Source of the DNA: Tsukamurella sp. TY48
Lineage (GTDB): Bacteria > Actinomycetota > Actinomycetes > Mycobacteriales > Mycobacteriaceae
DNA length: 64,000 bases
NCBI RefSeq assembly: GCF_019656655.1
Contig: NZ_BPMV01000002.1
Span: forward strand, 682,001-746,000
Direction of reading: 5' to 3'
Below the pieces are notes generated by a model that saw only the letters and a list, made by a program, of their open reading frames with translations, was not told the DNA's origin and ran no database searches. Position numbers and translations under genes: made by a program. Positions 7,158 through 15,156 of the stretch are shown here, in pieces; position 1 is the stretch's first letter; every line of letters starts with the position of its first letter.

Positions 7158-8279
7158 ATGACCAGTGCGATCACCGCCCCGCGCGGACTCAAGAACGTCG
7201 TCGTGGCCGACACCGAACTCGGTGACGTCCGCGGTGAACAGGGCTTCTTCCACTACCGCGACCGCGACGCCACCGTGCTCGCCCGCACCCGCCCGTTCGA
7301 GGACGTCTGGCAGCTCATGCTCGACGGCGCACTCCCCACCCCCGAGCAGTCCGCCGTCTTCGCCCGCCGCATCGGCGAGCTGCGTGCGATCCCCGGCGGC
7401 ACCGTGGACCTGCTGCGCGCCACGGTCACCGAGGGCGCCGACCCGCTGCGCGCCCTGCGGATCGCCCTCTCCGCGCTCGGCCTCGACGATCGCCCGATGC
7501 TCGACCTCCCGGAGGAGGCCCGGCGGGAGGCGGCGCTGCGCTACGCGGCGGCCTTCCCCACCATCCTGGCGGCGGCGCACCGTCTGGCGAACGGACTGGA
7601 CGTGCTCGACCCCGATCCGGAGGCGGCACACGCGGCCGACTACCTGCGGATGGCCACCGGCGCAGCGAATCCGAGGGATGTGGCCGCCGTGCAGACCTAT
7701 CTCGTGGCCACGATCGACCACGGCTTCAACGCCTCGACCTTCGCCGGACGCGTGATCGCCTCCGCCGGATCGGATATGGCCTCCTGCCTACTGGGGGCGG
7801 TCGGCGCCTTCCTCGGCCCCCTGCACGGCGGCGCGCCGAGCCGCGCTCTCGCCGCACTCGACGCGATCGGCGACCCGTCGAACACCCGCGCCTGGGTGCG
7901 CGAACGGATCGCGAACGAGGAGAAGATCATGGGTTTCGGGCACGCCGTGTACCGCACGCACGACCCGCGCTCGGAACTGCTCAAGCAGGTCGCGATGGGT
8001 TACGACAGCGCGCTGGTGCGGCGGGCCACCGCGGTGGAGCGCGAGATCGAATCGGCCATCAACGAACTCAAGCCGGGCCGCAGGCTATACGCGAACGTCG
8101 AGTACTACGCGGGGGTCGTGATGAGCGAGGCCGGCCTGCCGCCGTCGATGTTCACCCCCACCTTCGCAGTGGCCCGCGTGGTCGGCTGGACCGCGAACAT
8201 CCTCGAACAGGCCCGCGACGGCAAGATCATCCGGCCGTCCGCGCGCTACGTGGGCCCCGCACCGATCCCGGGCGTGTGA
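7158..8279 (+). CDS. citA: Citrate synthase 2 (CitA-like)
   Basis: A 373-residue citrate synthase of the short bacterial/archaeal type, condensing acetyl-CoA (or propionyl-CoA) with oxaloacetate. Motifs: GPLHGGAP (His223), MGFGHAVYRTHDPR (His262), the C-terminal RPSARYVGP that binds oxaloacetate, and YANVEYYAG, where Glu315 takes the place of the usual catalytic Asp. The ATG at 7158 is preceded by CAGACT ending 6 nt upstream and lacks a clear ribosome-binding site, so it is probably leaderless. It is divergent from the HTH-fused paralogue. Citrate versus methylcitrate synthase cannot be decided here. Confidence 0.9.
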   Translation: MTSAITAPRGLKNVVVADTELGDVRGEQGFFHYRDRDATVLARTRPFEDVWQLMLDGALPTPEQSAVFARRIGELRAIPGGTVDLLRATVTEGADPLRALRIALSALGLDDRPMLDLPEEARREAALRYAAAFPTILAAAHRLANGLDVLDPDPEAAHAADYLRMATGAANPRDVAAVQTYLVATIDHGFNASTFAGRVIASAGSDMASCLLGAVGAFLGPLHGGAPSRALAALDAIGDPSNTRAWVRERIANEEKIMGFGHAVYRTHDPRSELLKQVAMGYDSALVRRATAVEREIESAINELKPGRRLYANVEYYAGVVMSEAGLPPSMFTPTFAVARVVGWTANILEQARDGKIIRPSARYVGPAPIPGV

Positions 8280-8280
8280 T

Positions 8281-9174
8281 TCAGGCGGCGGGCCGCACCA
8301 CGAAGACCGAGCTCGCCCGCTTGCCGGACTCCTCGAGCAGTGCGATGGCCCGTCCGCCGGGCGCCACGGCGGCGTACACGCCGGGCATCCCGATCGGTTC
8401 GAGCCACCGCCCCAGCGAGAGGTCGACGGCCTGCTCCTCGGTGATCTCACGCACCGCGAAACCCGTTGCCACGGCGGCGTCGATGTCGTACGACAGGCGC
8501 GGCTGCTCGAAGAGATCGTCGATCGTGATCGCCTGGTCCAGCCCGAAGGGCCCGACGCGGGTGCGGCGCAGCGCGGTCAGGTGGCCACCCACGCCGAGCG
8601 CCGCGCCGAGGTCCCGGGCCAGCGCCCGCACGTAGGTGCCCGATGAGCACTCCACGTGCACATCGACATCGAGGAAATCGCCGTCGCGCCGGAAGGCCGA
8701 CGCCGAGAACTCGTCGACCCGCACCGGGCGCGCCTTGAGCTGCACGTCCGCTCCCTCCCGGACCAACTGGTGCGCCCGCTTACCGTCGACCTTGATGGCG
8801 CTCACGGAGGACGGCACCTGCTCGATATCGCCGGTGAGCGGCACCATGGCGGCCAGGACCTCGGCCTCCGAGATCCCGGACGCCGCGGCGCCGCCGGTGA
8901 TCTCGCCCTCGGCGTCGTCGGTCGAGGTACTGGCCCCGAGCCGGACGGTGGCGGAGTAGGCCTTGGTGGTGAGCGCGAGGTGGCCGAGCAGTTTCGTGGC
9001 ACGTTCGATGCCGATCACCAGCACGCCCGTCGCCATCGGATCGAGTGTGCCCGCGTGGCCCACCTTCCGGGTGCCCATTGCGCGGCGGCAGCGCGCAACC
9101 ACGTCGTGACTGGTGAGGCCCGCCGGCTTGTCGACGATGATCAGTCCGGCGCCGTCCGGTTCGAGATAGGCCAC
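8281..9174 (-). CDS. truB: tRNA pseudouridine(55) synthase
   Basis: A 297-residue TruB that isomerises U55 in the T-loop of tRNAs. The diagnostic HAGTLDPMATGVL motif carries the catalytic Asp45. KPAGLTSHDVV, the YSATVRLG segment and a C-terminal PUA-like region are present. The ATG is 1 nt downstream of the pptT stop, so the two are co-transcribed, and the order phosphoesterase-pptT-truB matches Rv2795c-Rv2794c-Rv2793c. Its 3' end meets the citA stop with a 1-nt gap. Confidence 0.97.
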   Translation of the reverse strand: MAYLEPDGAGLIIVDKPAGLTSHDVVARCRRAMGTRKVGHAGTLDPMATGVLVIGIERATKLLGHLALTTKAYSATVRLGASTSTDDAEGEITGGAAASGISEAEVLAAMVPLTGDIEQVPSSVSAIKVDGKRAHQLVREGADVQLKARPVRVDEFSASAFRRDGDFLDVDVHVECSSGTYVRALARDLGAALGVGGHLTALRRTRVGPFGLDQAITIDDLFEQPRLSYDIDAAVATGFAVREITEEQAVDLSLGRWLEPIGMPGVYAAVAPGGRAIALLEESGKRASSVFVVRPAA

Positions 9175-9175
9175 C

Positions 9176-9847
9176 TCACACCACCGCGATCGAGGTCACG
9201 ATGAGGCCGTCGACGATGCGCCACCGGCCGTCGAAGGAGGCGACCGGAGCCCCGCCGTCCGTCGCCTTCCCGTCGATCAGGATCCGCGAGTGGAACGTTC
9301 CCTCGGCGGCGTCGTCGGTCCGCGCACCGAGCTCGAAGGTGATCTCCGCGTCCTCGAAACCCAGCCACCGGCCCGTGATCGGGTTCCAGGCCTTGTACGT
9401 GGCCTCCTTGGCGCAGAACAGGAGCCGGTCCCAGTGCAGGCCGTCCTCGGGGCGGGCGGCGAGCACCTCGCGCTCGGACTCGACCGACACCGAGGGCAGC
9501 ACCTTGTCCGGGAGCGGTAGGTGCGGCTCAGCGTCGATCCCGATGGTGCGCACCCCCATCCGGTAGCCCACCACCGCGCCGCGGTAGCCGTCGCAATGGG
9601 TGAGCGCGCCGACCACATTGCGCGGCCAGTCGACACCGCCGCCCTCGCCCTTGACCAGCACGGCATCGCCGATGCCCAACTCGCCCAGCGCGTCCCGCGC
9701 CAGATAACGCACCGTCGCGTACTCGGCCTGACGCTTGGGGACCGCCTTGGCGATCTGCGCGGCCTCCCGCGGATGCAGCGGGGCGTCCACATCGGAGTGG
9801 GACTCCCGTGCCACCACTCCCCGCGGCATCATCGACTGCAGGATCAC
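9176..9847 (-). CDS. pptT: 4'-phosphopantetheinyl transferase (PptT type)
   Basis: A 223-residue Sfp-like transferase that moves phosphopantetheine from CoA onto acyl- and peptidyl-carrier domains of PKS, NRPS and mycolate enzymes. The Mg/CoA-binding GIDAEPH and FCAKEATYKAW motifs are present, as is SLTHC-like ALTHCDGYRGAVVG. The similarity to M. tuberculosis PptT (Rv2794c) is strong along the whole length. GTG 9847 overlaps the phosphoesterase stop (GTGA), which favours it. ATG 9832 or 9829 are possible alternatives with a slightly shorter N-terminus. It is essential in mycobacteria. Confidence 0.95.
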   Translation of the reverse strand: MILQSMMPRGVVARESHSDVDAPLHPREAAQIAKAVPKRQAEYATVRYLARDALGELGIGDAVLVKGEGGGVDWPRNVVGALTHCDGYRGAVVGYRMGVRTIGIDAEPHLPLPDKVLPSVSVESEREVLAARPEDGLHWDRLLFCAKEATYKAWNPITGRWLGFEDAEITFELGARTDDAAEGTFHSRILIDGKATDGGAPVASFDGRWRIVDGLIVTSIAVV

Positions 9848-10830
9848 TTCTTCCCCTCCCGGGCCTCGCGCGCCGCCCGGCGCTCCGCCACGCGCTGCCG
9901 CGCCGCATCGCGCATGTTCGCCACTCGTTCCCGTGCCTTCGCCGCCTCCGCCGGATCCACGGTGAAGTGCACGCCGTACTCGCCCAGCGATTCCTCGGTG
10001 TAACCGGGGGCGGGCAAAATCTGCCGCAGGAAGGGCTCGGGCAGCCCGCGCTGCTTCCACTCCCGCGGATAGCCCACCGACACCTCCTCGAACCGCACCC
10101 CGTCGTACCAGGTGGTGCGCGGAATGTGCAGGTGCCCGTACACCGCCGCCTCGGCGTTGTACCGCACGTGCCAATCCGCGGTCTCGACCGTGCCGCACCA
10201 CAGCGCGAAGTCCGGATAGAACAGCACCTCGGTGGGCTCGCGGCGCAGCGGCCAGTGGTTGATCAGCACCGTCTTCGTGTCCGCGGGCAGCGCGGCCAGC
10301 CGGCGACGCGTGTACTCCAGTCGCGCCCGGCACCAGGCGTCGCGGGTGGCGTAGGGCTCGGCCGAGAGCAGGAACTCGTCGGTGGCCACCACGTTGTTCT
10401 CGCGCGCCGCGGCCAGCGCCTGCAGCGCGGTCTTATCGGCGTCGCGGAAGGTGTAGTCGTAGAGCAAGAACATCGGCACCAGCGTCACGGGTCCGAGCTC
10501 GGGATCGTCGAAAACGGGGTACGGGTCCTCCGGCGTGAGCACGCCGTGGCTGCGGCACAGGTCCACGAGATGGTCGTAGCGGGCCTCGCCGAAGACCTGC
10601 ATAGGGTCCTTCGCGGTGGTGTAGAGCTCGTGGTTGCCGGGCACCCAGATGACCTTCGCGAACCGCGGGGCCACGGCGGCCAGCACCTCGTCGAGCGCAT
10701 CCGTGCGCTCGCAGATGTCACCCGCCAGGATCAGCCAGTCGTCCGGCGACTCCGGCTGGATCCGCTCGACGATCACCTCGTTGCCGCGATGCCCGACGTG
10801 CAGGTCACTGATCGCAAAGAGCTTCGCCAC
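9844..10830 (-). CDS. Metallophosphoesterase (Rv2795c-like, calcineurin-like)
   Basis: A 328-residue cytoplasmic protein with the calcineurin-like metal-ligand series: ISDLHVGH near the N-terminus, LAGDICERTD, VPGNHELY, LINHWPL and YGHLHIPRT. In mycobacteria the orthologue has been reported as a phosphopantetheinyl hydrolase (PptH) that opposes PptT, which fits the GTGA overlap with pptT here. I recognise the family from sequence; the hydrolase role is by homology and position. The start is GTG at 10830, with TAGCGT ending 6 nt before it. The C-terminus is a basic Ala/Arg/Glu-rich helix. Confidence 0.9.
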   Translation of the reverse strand: MAKLFAISDLHVGHRGNEVIVERIQPESPDDWLILAGDICERTDALDEVLAAVAPRFAKVIWVPGNHELYTTAKDPMQVFGEARYDHLVDLCRSHGVLTPEDPYPVFDDPELGPVTLVPMFLLYDYTFRDADKTALQALAAARENNVVATDEFLLSAEPYATRDAWCRARLEYTRRRLAALPADTKTVLINHWPLRREPTEVLFYPDFALWCGTVETADWHVRYNAEAAVYGHLHIPRTTWYDGVRFEEVSVGYPREWKQRGLPEPFLRQILPAPGYTEESLGEYGVHFTVDPAEAAKARERVANMRDAARQRVAERRAAREAREGKK

Positions 10831-10894
10831 CCCTCCACGCTACCGGCCGGTGCGTCGCGCCACCGACGCCGCACGGCGATGCGATCCCAAGAAT

Positions 10895-10913
10895 TTAGGC
10901 AAGGTAACCCTAA
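10895..10913 (+). promoter_or_regulatory. IdeR/DtxR iron box
   Basis: TTAGGCAAGGTAACCCTAA is an imperfect 19-bp palindrome that matches the DtxR/IdeR consensus at the outer TTAGG and CCTAA arms. It lies 26 nt before the ATG of the siderophore-binding lipoprotein and 12 nt upstream of its TAGGGT box (10925-10930), so iron-loaded IdeR should repress that gene. Confidence 0.85.
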
Positions 10914-10938
10914 TGTCCGAATGCTAGGGTCTCGATCC

Positions 10939-11874
10939 ATGACCACCGCACCGCGGCCCACGCGCCGCCGTTTCCTCGCCGCCTCGCTCGCCGTCGCGAC
11001 CGCCGCCACCCTCGTCGCCTGCGGCTCGAGCGATACCGGCACAGCGGCGCCCACACGCACCGTCGACCACGCGATGGGCCGGACGAAGGTGCCCGAGAAC
11101 CCCACGCGGATCGTGGTCATCGACTCACCGCACCTGGACGCGCTGGTCTCGCTCGGCATCAAGCCCGTGGGCGCCTCGGAGTCCGCCGCGAAGGCGGGCT
11201 TCCCCGGCTACCTCCGCGACAAGCTCGACGGCACCGAATCCGTGGGCCTGACCACGAGCCCCGATCTCGAGGCCATCGCCAAGCTCAAGCCCGATCTGAT
11301 CATCGGCTCGAAGGTGCGCCACGAGAAGATCTACCCGCAGCTCAGCGCCATCGCCCCCACCGTCTACTCGGTGGACACCGGGACGAACTGGAAGGAGCAG
11401 GCCACCATCACCGCACTCGCGGTGAACCGGACGGACCAGATGAACACGCAGCTGGCCGACCTCGACGCCCGCGCCGCGGAGGTGGGCAAGCAGGTGGGCG
11501 CCCCCGGCACCTCCGTCTCCATCGTCCGGTTCCGCGCCTCCGGATTCCGGCTCTACGGTCCCGACACGTTCTCGGGCTCCGTGCTCACCTCGATGGGCTT
11601 CACCATCCCGCCGAAGCAGTGGAACGAGTACTCGATGATCGAGACCTCGCTGGAGAACTTCGGGGAGATCAACGGCGATTCGATCTTCTACACCCTCGGC
11701 GCCAACGCCGCACCGTCCGCGCAGACCGTCACCCAGCGCTGGGGCGCCCTGCCCGCCGTGGCCGCGAACCGCGCGCACGCGGTCGAGGACGAGACGTGGA
11801 TGGTGGGCATCGGCGTGATCGGCGCCGGCCGGATCATCGACGACGTGCAGCGCGTCGCCACACCGAAGGCGTGA
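10939..11874 (+). CDS. Iron-siderophore ABC transporter substrate-binding lipoprotein (FecB/FepB type)
   Basis: A 311-residue periplasmic-binding-type lipoprotein. The N-terminus has a twin-arginine RRRF motif, a hydrophobic core and the lipobox LVAC, so it is exported and lipid-anchored. The body is a class III (TroA/BtuF) fold with PTRIVVIDSPHLDALVSLGIKPVG, LKPDLIIG and a C-terminal helix of the ferric-siderophore group. Permease and ATPase genes are not adjacent. An iron box sits upstream, so expression should rise under iron limitation. TAGGGT ends 8 nt before the ATG, pointing to a leaderless message. An in-frame ATG at 10921 lies inside that promoter and was rejected. Confidence 0.92.
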   Translation: MTTAPRPTRRRFLAASLAVATAATLVACGSSDTGTAAPTRTVDHAMGRTKVPENPTRIVVIDSPHLDALVSLGIKPVGASESAAKAGFPGYLRDKLDGTESVGLTTSPDLEAIAKLKPDLIIGSKVRHEKIYPQLSAIAPTVYSVDTGTNWKEQATITALAVNRTDQMNTQLADLDARAAEVGKQVGAPGTSVSIVRFRASGFRLYGPDTFSGSVLTSMGFTIPPKQWNEYSMIETSLENFGEINGDSIFYTLGANAAPSAQTVTQRWGALPAVAANRAHAVEDETWMVGIGVIGAGRIIDDVQRVATPKA

Positions 11875-11908
11875 CCACCCGCCGCGCCGCTCAGTAGTCT
11901 CGGAGGCG

Positions 11909-12781
11909 ATGACCGCTACCGCAACCGAAGAACTCGGCGCGTACCCGCGCAAACCGCCCGTCCTGTGGACCGATTGGGCCATGGTCGGCCTCGCCGTCGT
12001 CTCCGTCGCCCTGATCGCGTGGATCAGCTTCTTCGACGTGGCGAAATCCACCGAGACCACCATCTTCATCGTCGACGGCGTGATCTGCGCGATCTTCGCC
12101 GCCGAGTTCCTGTGGCGGTGGCGGCGCGTGGGCTGGCACCACAAGTTCCTGCTCCACAACTGGTACGAGGTGCTCGGCATGGTGCCGGCGTTCGTGCTCA
12201 CGGCGCCGTGGTTCCGCGCCTTCCGCCTGCTGCGCATCATCGTGGCGCTGGCCCGGCTGGCCCGCGCGATCGACCGGGTCTACGGCGACCGGATCACCGC
12301 CGCCGTGGTCAACCGCGCCACGGGCACCGTGGTGGAGGCGGTGAAGCGCCCGATCACCGTCGCGGTGCTCGACGAGGTGGCCGACGTGCTGCGGACCGGC
12401 AACTACACCGCCAACATCGCCGCGGCCCTCGAGGAGAACCGCGGCGAGATGGACGAGATGATCCTGGAGACGGTCAAGAACGACCCGCAGACCAAGCGGG
12501 TCAAGTACATCCCGTTCCACGACGACATCATCCGGCTGATCACCGACACCGTCTTCCGGATGGTCTTCCAGGTGCTCAAGGATCCGCGCACCGACGAGCT
12601 GGTCTCCGACGTGCTTCGGGAGAACATCGACCAGATGCGGGCGGCGGTGCAGCGCAAAGACGATCAGGACAAGCGGGCCGCGGCGACGGCGCAGCTCACT
12701 GCCGGAGCCGGTACAGGATCTCCGCATGCCCCTGCAGGAAGGCCTTCTCGTCCAGGCGCTTCCGGCGCATCCACCCCGTGA
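11909..12781 (+). CDS. Voltage-sensor-like membrane protein (ion transporter family) without a visible pore domain
   Basis: A 290-residue protein with four N-terminal hydrophobic segments resembling S1-S4 of voltage-gated channels: about 22-42, 50-70 (with Asp56 and Glu66), 83-100 (HNWYEVLGMVP) and 101-123, where Arg103, 106, 109, 116, 119 and 123 follow mostly three-residue spacing. No pore helix or selectivity filter follows. Instead there is a roughly 130-residue amphipathic cytoplasmic region (AAALEENRGEMDEMI and onward), then a Pro/Gly/Ala-rich tail. It could be a proton-conducting or signalling voltage-sensor protein (inference). TAGTCT ends 8 nt before the ATG. The last 86 bp overlap the convergent HNH gene. 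Confidence 0.8.
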   Translation: MTATATEELGAYPRKPPVLWTDWAMVGLAVVSVALIAWISFFDVAKSTETTIFIVDGVICAIFAAEFLWRWRRVGWHHKFLLHNWYEVLGMVPAFVLTAPWFRAFRLLRIIVALARLARAIDRVYGDRITAAVVNRATGTVVEAVKRPITVAVLDEVADVLRTGNYTANIAAALEENRGEMDEMILETVKNDPQTKRVKYIPFHDDIIRLITDTVFRMVFQVLKDPRTDELVSDVLRENIDQMRAAVQRKDDQDKRAAATAQLTAGAGTGSPHAPAGRPSRPGASGASTP

Positions 12782-13037
12782 CCTCGGAATTGCACTTGCT
12801 GGCGTTGCACGAGCGGCACGCGGGCACCACGTTCTCGCGGGTGTAGCGGCCCCCGCGGGAGATGGGCAGTACGCAGTCCTTCTGGAAGGGCCCCGGCGCC
12901 CCGCAGTAGGCGCAGGCACCCCACAGTTCGACGAGCAGACTCCAGTCCTGCGGGGTCAGATCGTTGTCGGCGGCGGCCACGCGGCGCGCTCGGCGCCGCG
13001 CGATCACGGCCTTGCGGCTGCGGCTCTTGGGTGGCAT
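12696..13037 (-). CDS. HNH-family nuclease-like protein (first His replaced by Cys)
   Basis: A 113-residue basic protein with an HNH/zinc fold: two CxxC pairs (Cys42/45 and Cys74/77), the LPISRGGRYTRENVVPAC core and CNASK. In a usual HNH site the core begins Asp-His; here it reads Asp54-Cys55, so the general-base His is missing. It may be a conserved variant with an altered or lost nuclease activity. The N-terminus is strongly basic (KSRSRKAVIARRRARR), consistent with nucleic-acid binding. It overlaps the 3' end of the voltage-sensor-like gene on the opposite strand. Confidence 0.82.
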   Translation of the reverse strand: MPPKSRSRKAVIARRRARRVAAADNDLTPQDWSLLVELWGACAYCGAPGPFQKDCVLPISRGGRYTRENVVPACRSCNASKCNSEVTGWMRRKRLDEKAFLQGHAEILYRLRQ

Positions 13038-13108
13038 CGGCGGTAACGCTACCCCCGGACCTGATGGAAAACCTGCACGGATCGGGTAGCACCGATACGG
13101 TACTAAAC

Positions 13109-13384
13109 ATGCCGACCTACGAATTCCGGTGCCGCAGTTGCGGACCGTTCGACGCGGTCTTCTCGATGCGCGATGTCCCCGATGCCACGGCGTGTCGCTG
13201 CGGCGAACAGTCGCCCCGCGGCATCACCGCACCACGACTGGGCGCGGGCGCCTCGGGCGCGATGCGCCTGCTCGACGCCACCAAGGCCACCGCCGAACGG
13301 CCCGCAGTGGTCAGCAGCCCGGGCCCGCGGTCCGGCGGCGGCGCACCGTCGAACCCGCGGCACGCAGCGCTCCCCCGTCCCTGA
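13109..13384 (+). CDS. fmdB: FmdB-family zinc-ribbon regulatory protein
   Basis: A 91-residue protein with the FmdB/CxxC_CxxC_SSSS signature: MPTYEFRC start, CRSCG and CRCG zinc-ribbon cysteines, then a low-complexity Ala/Pro/Gly tail. In methylotrophs FmdB is linked to formamidase expression, and here it lies 27 nt upstream of a formamidase gene, so the pair forms an operon. The ATG at 13109 follows a TACGGT box that ends 7 nt upstream; no ribosome-binding site is seen, so translation is probably leaderless. Confidence 0.88.
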   Translation: MPTYEFRCRSCGPFDAVFSMRDVPDATACRCGEQSPRGITAPRLGAGASGAMRLLDATKATAERPAVVSSPGPRSGGGAPSNPRHAALPRP

Positions 13385-13411
13385 AACACCCACCGAAGAG
13401 AGGCTCGTCCC

Positions 13412-14668
13412 ATGCCAGAGGTCGTCTTCCCGCTCGATTCCTCGAAGAAGTTCACCGACCAGGAGAAGGTGGGCCACAACCGGTGGCACTACGCCATCCC
13501 GCCCGCCGTGACCGTGAAGCCGGGAGACACCTTCCGGGTGCACTGCCGGGAGTGGTTCGACGGTGCCATTCACAACGACGACTCCGCCGAGGACATCCTC
13601 AACGCGCCGCTGTCGACCGTGCACACACTGTCGGGGCCGATCGCCGTGGAGGGCGCGAAGCCGGGTGACCTGCTGATCGTGGACATCGTGGACGTGGGCC
13701 CGATCCCGCAGGAGGACAGCGGCCCGCTGGCCGGCCAGGGCTGGGGCTACACCGGCATCTTCGCCAAGGAGAACGGCGGCGGCTTCCTCACCGATCAGTT
13801 CCCCGACGCCTACAAGGCCGTCTGGGACTTCACCGGCCACACCGCCACCTCGCGGCACATCCCGCACGTGAGCTTCACCGGGATCGTCCATCCCGGTCTG
13901 ATGGGCACCGCACCGTCGAAGGACCTCCTGGCCCGCTGGAACGCCCGTGAGGCCGCGCTGATCGCGACCGACCCCGACCGCGTGCCGCCGCTCGCGCTCC
14001 CGCCCGAGCCGAACGACGCGATCCTCGGCACCCTCACCGGCGACGCCTTCACCGCGGCCGCCGCGGAGGGCGCGCGCACCGCGCCGCCGCGCGAGAACGG
14101 CGGCAACCAGGACATCAAGAACCTCACCCGCGGCACCCGCGTCTTCTACCCGGTGTTCGTGGACGGCGCGAACCTCTCGGTGGGCGATCTGCACTTCAGC
14201 CAGGGCGACGGCGAGATCACCTTCTGCGGCGCCATCGAGATGGGCGGTTTCATCGACCTGCACGTCGACATCATCTCCGGCGGCATGGAGACCTACGGCG
14301 TCAGCGAGAACGCGATCTTCCTGCCCGGCGGCGACGTGGGCCCGCGGTACGAGCAGTTCCTCGCCTTCTCCGGCACCTCGGTGACCCTGGACGGCGAGCA
14401 GCGCTACCTGGACTCGCACCTGTCGTACCAGCGCGCCTGCCTGCACGCGATCGACTACCTCACCAAGTTCGGCTACAGCCCGGAGCAGGCCTACCTACTG
14501 CTGGGAGCGGCACCGATCGAGGGACGCCTCTCCGGCGTCGTCGACATCCCGAACTCCTGTGCCACCGTGTACATCCCGACGTCGATCTTCGACTTCGACG
14601 TGACCCCCGGCAAGGACGGCCCCACCCGGATCGATCCGGGCCAGGGCGCCCCCCGCGCCTCCCGCTAG
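13412..14668 (+). CDS. fmdA: Formamidase (acetamidase/formamidase family)
   Basis: A 418-residue FmdA-type amidase, close to the length of Methylophilus formamidase, hydrolysing formamide (or short amides) to ammonia and formate. The family features NRWHYAIPP, HNDDSAEDI, VHTLSGPIAVEGAKPGD, HPGLMGTAPS and GGNQDIKNL are all present. A GAAGAGAGG ribosome-binding site precedes the ATG. It follows fmdB by 27 nt. Its TAG stop shares the bases CTAG with the stop of the convergent lipoprotein gene. The likely role is nitrogen acquisition from amides. Confidence 0.94.
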   Translation: MPEVVFPLDSSKKFTDQEKVGHNRWHYAIPPAVTVKPGDTFRVHCREWFDGAIHNDDSAEDILNAPLSTVHTLSGPIAVEGAKPGDLLIVDIVDVGPIPQEDSGPLAGQGWGYTGIFAKENGGGFLTDQFPDAYKAVWDFTGHTATSRHIPHVSFTGIVHPGLMGTAPSKDLLARWNAREAALIATDPDRVPPLALPPEPNDAILGTLTGDAFTAAAAEGARTAPPRENGGNQDIKNLTRGTRVFYPVFVDGANLSVGDLHFSQGDGEITFCGAIEMGGFIDLHVDIISGGMETYGVSENAIFLPGGDVGPRYEQFLAFSGTSVTLDGEQRYLDSHLSYQRACLHAIDYLTKFGYSPEQAYLLLGAAPIEGRLSGVVDIPNSCATVYIPTSIFDFDVTPGKDGPTRIDPGQGAPRASR

Positions 14669-15120
14669 CGCGGGAGCTGCGTGGGGAACCCGGGCGGCAG
14701 CGTGATCGTGGGCGGCACGCCCGGGGGCAGCTGGATCCCCGACGGCAGCACGATGGTGCGCGGGATCGTGGGCTGCTGCGGCTGCGTGGTCTGCGGCACC
14801 GGGGTCTGGGTGGTCTCCGTGGCCGTCGGGTACGGCGTCTGCGGATAGGTCGTCTGCCACGGCGTGCTGCCGCCCTGCGTGGGTGCCGGCGCAGGGGCGG
14901 CGGTCGTCGTGGTCGCGGAGGCCGACGACGACCCGGACGCGGACGACGAGGCCGAGACGGTGGCCGGCGCCGACGGGTTGACGGTGAAGGACGGCATCGA
15001 CCCGCCGTCCGAGGGGGAACAGGCCACCACGGCACCCGCTCCGGCCACCGCGGCCGCGACGGCGAGCAGCCGGCGGACGCCGGACGTGCCGAAGTTCACA
15101 GTGTTCATCATGTGTGACAT
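14665..15120 (-). CDS. Ser/Thr/Pro-rich putative lipoprotein
   Basis: A 151-residue protein of unknown function. The N-terminus has a basic RR, a hydrophobic Ala-rich core and the lipobox AVVAC, so export and lipid anchoring are predicted. The rest is low complexity: Ser/Ala/Thr-rich linker, then TPxP/QTP and PPG repeats ending LPPGFPTQLPR. It is probably disordered and cell-wall spanning. There is no recognisable enzymatic domain. Two other ATG codons lie within the first five codons, so the exact start is uncertain. It converges on fmdA. Confidence 0.7.
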   Translation of the reverse strand: MSHMMNTVNFGTSGVRRLLAVAAAVAGAGAVVACSPSDGGSMPSFTVNPSAPATVSASSSASGSSSASATTTTAAPAPAPTQGGSTPWQTTYPQTPYPTATETTQTPVPQTTQPQQPTIPRTIVLPSGIQLPPGVPPTITLPPGFPTQLPR

Positions 15121-15156
15121 ACGAACGTATTTCCGGCGTCATTGCAAGCCAGCCGC

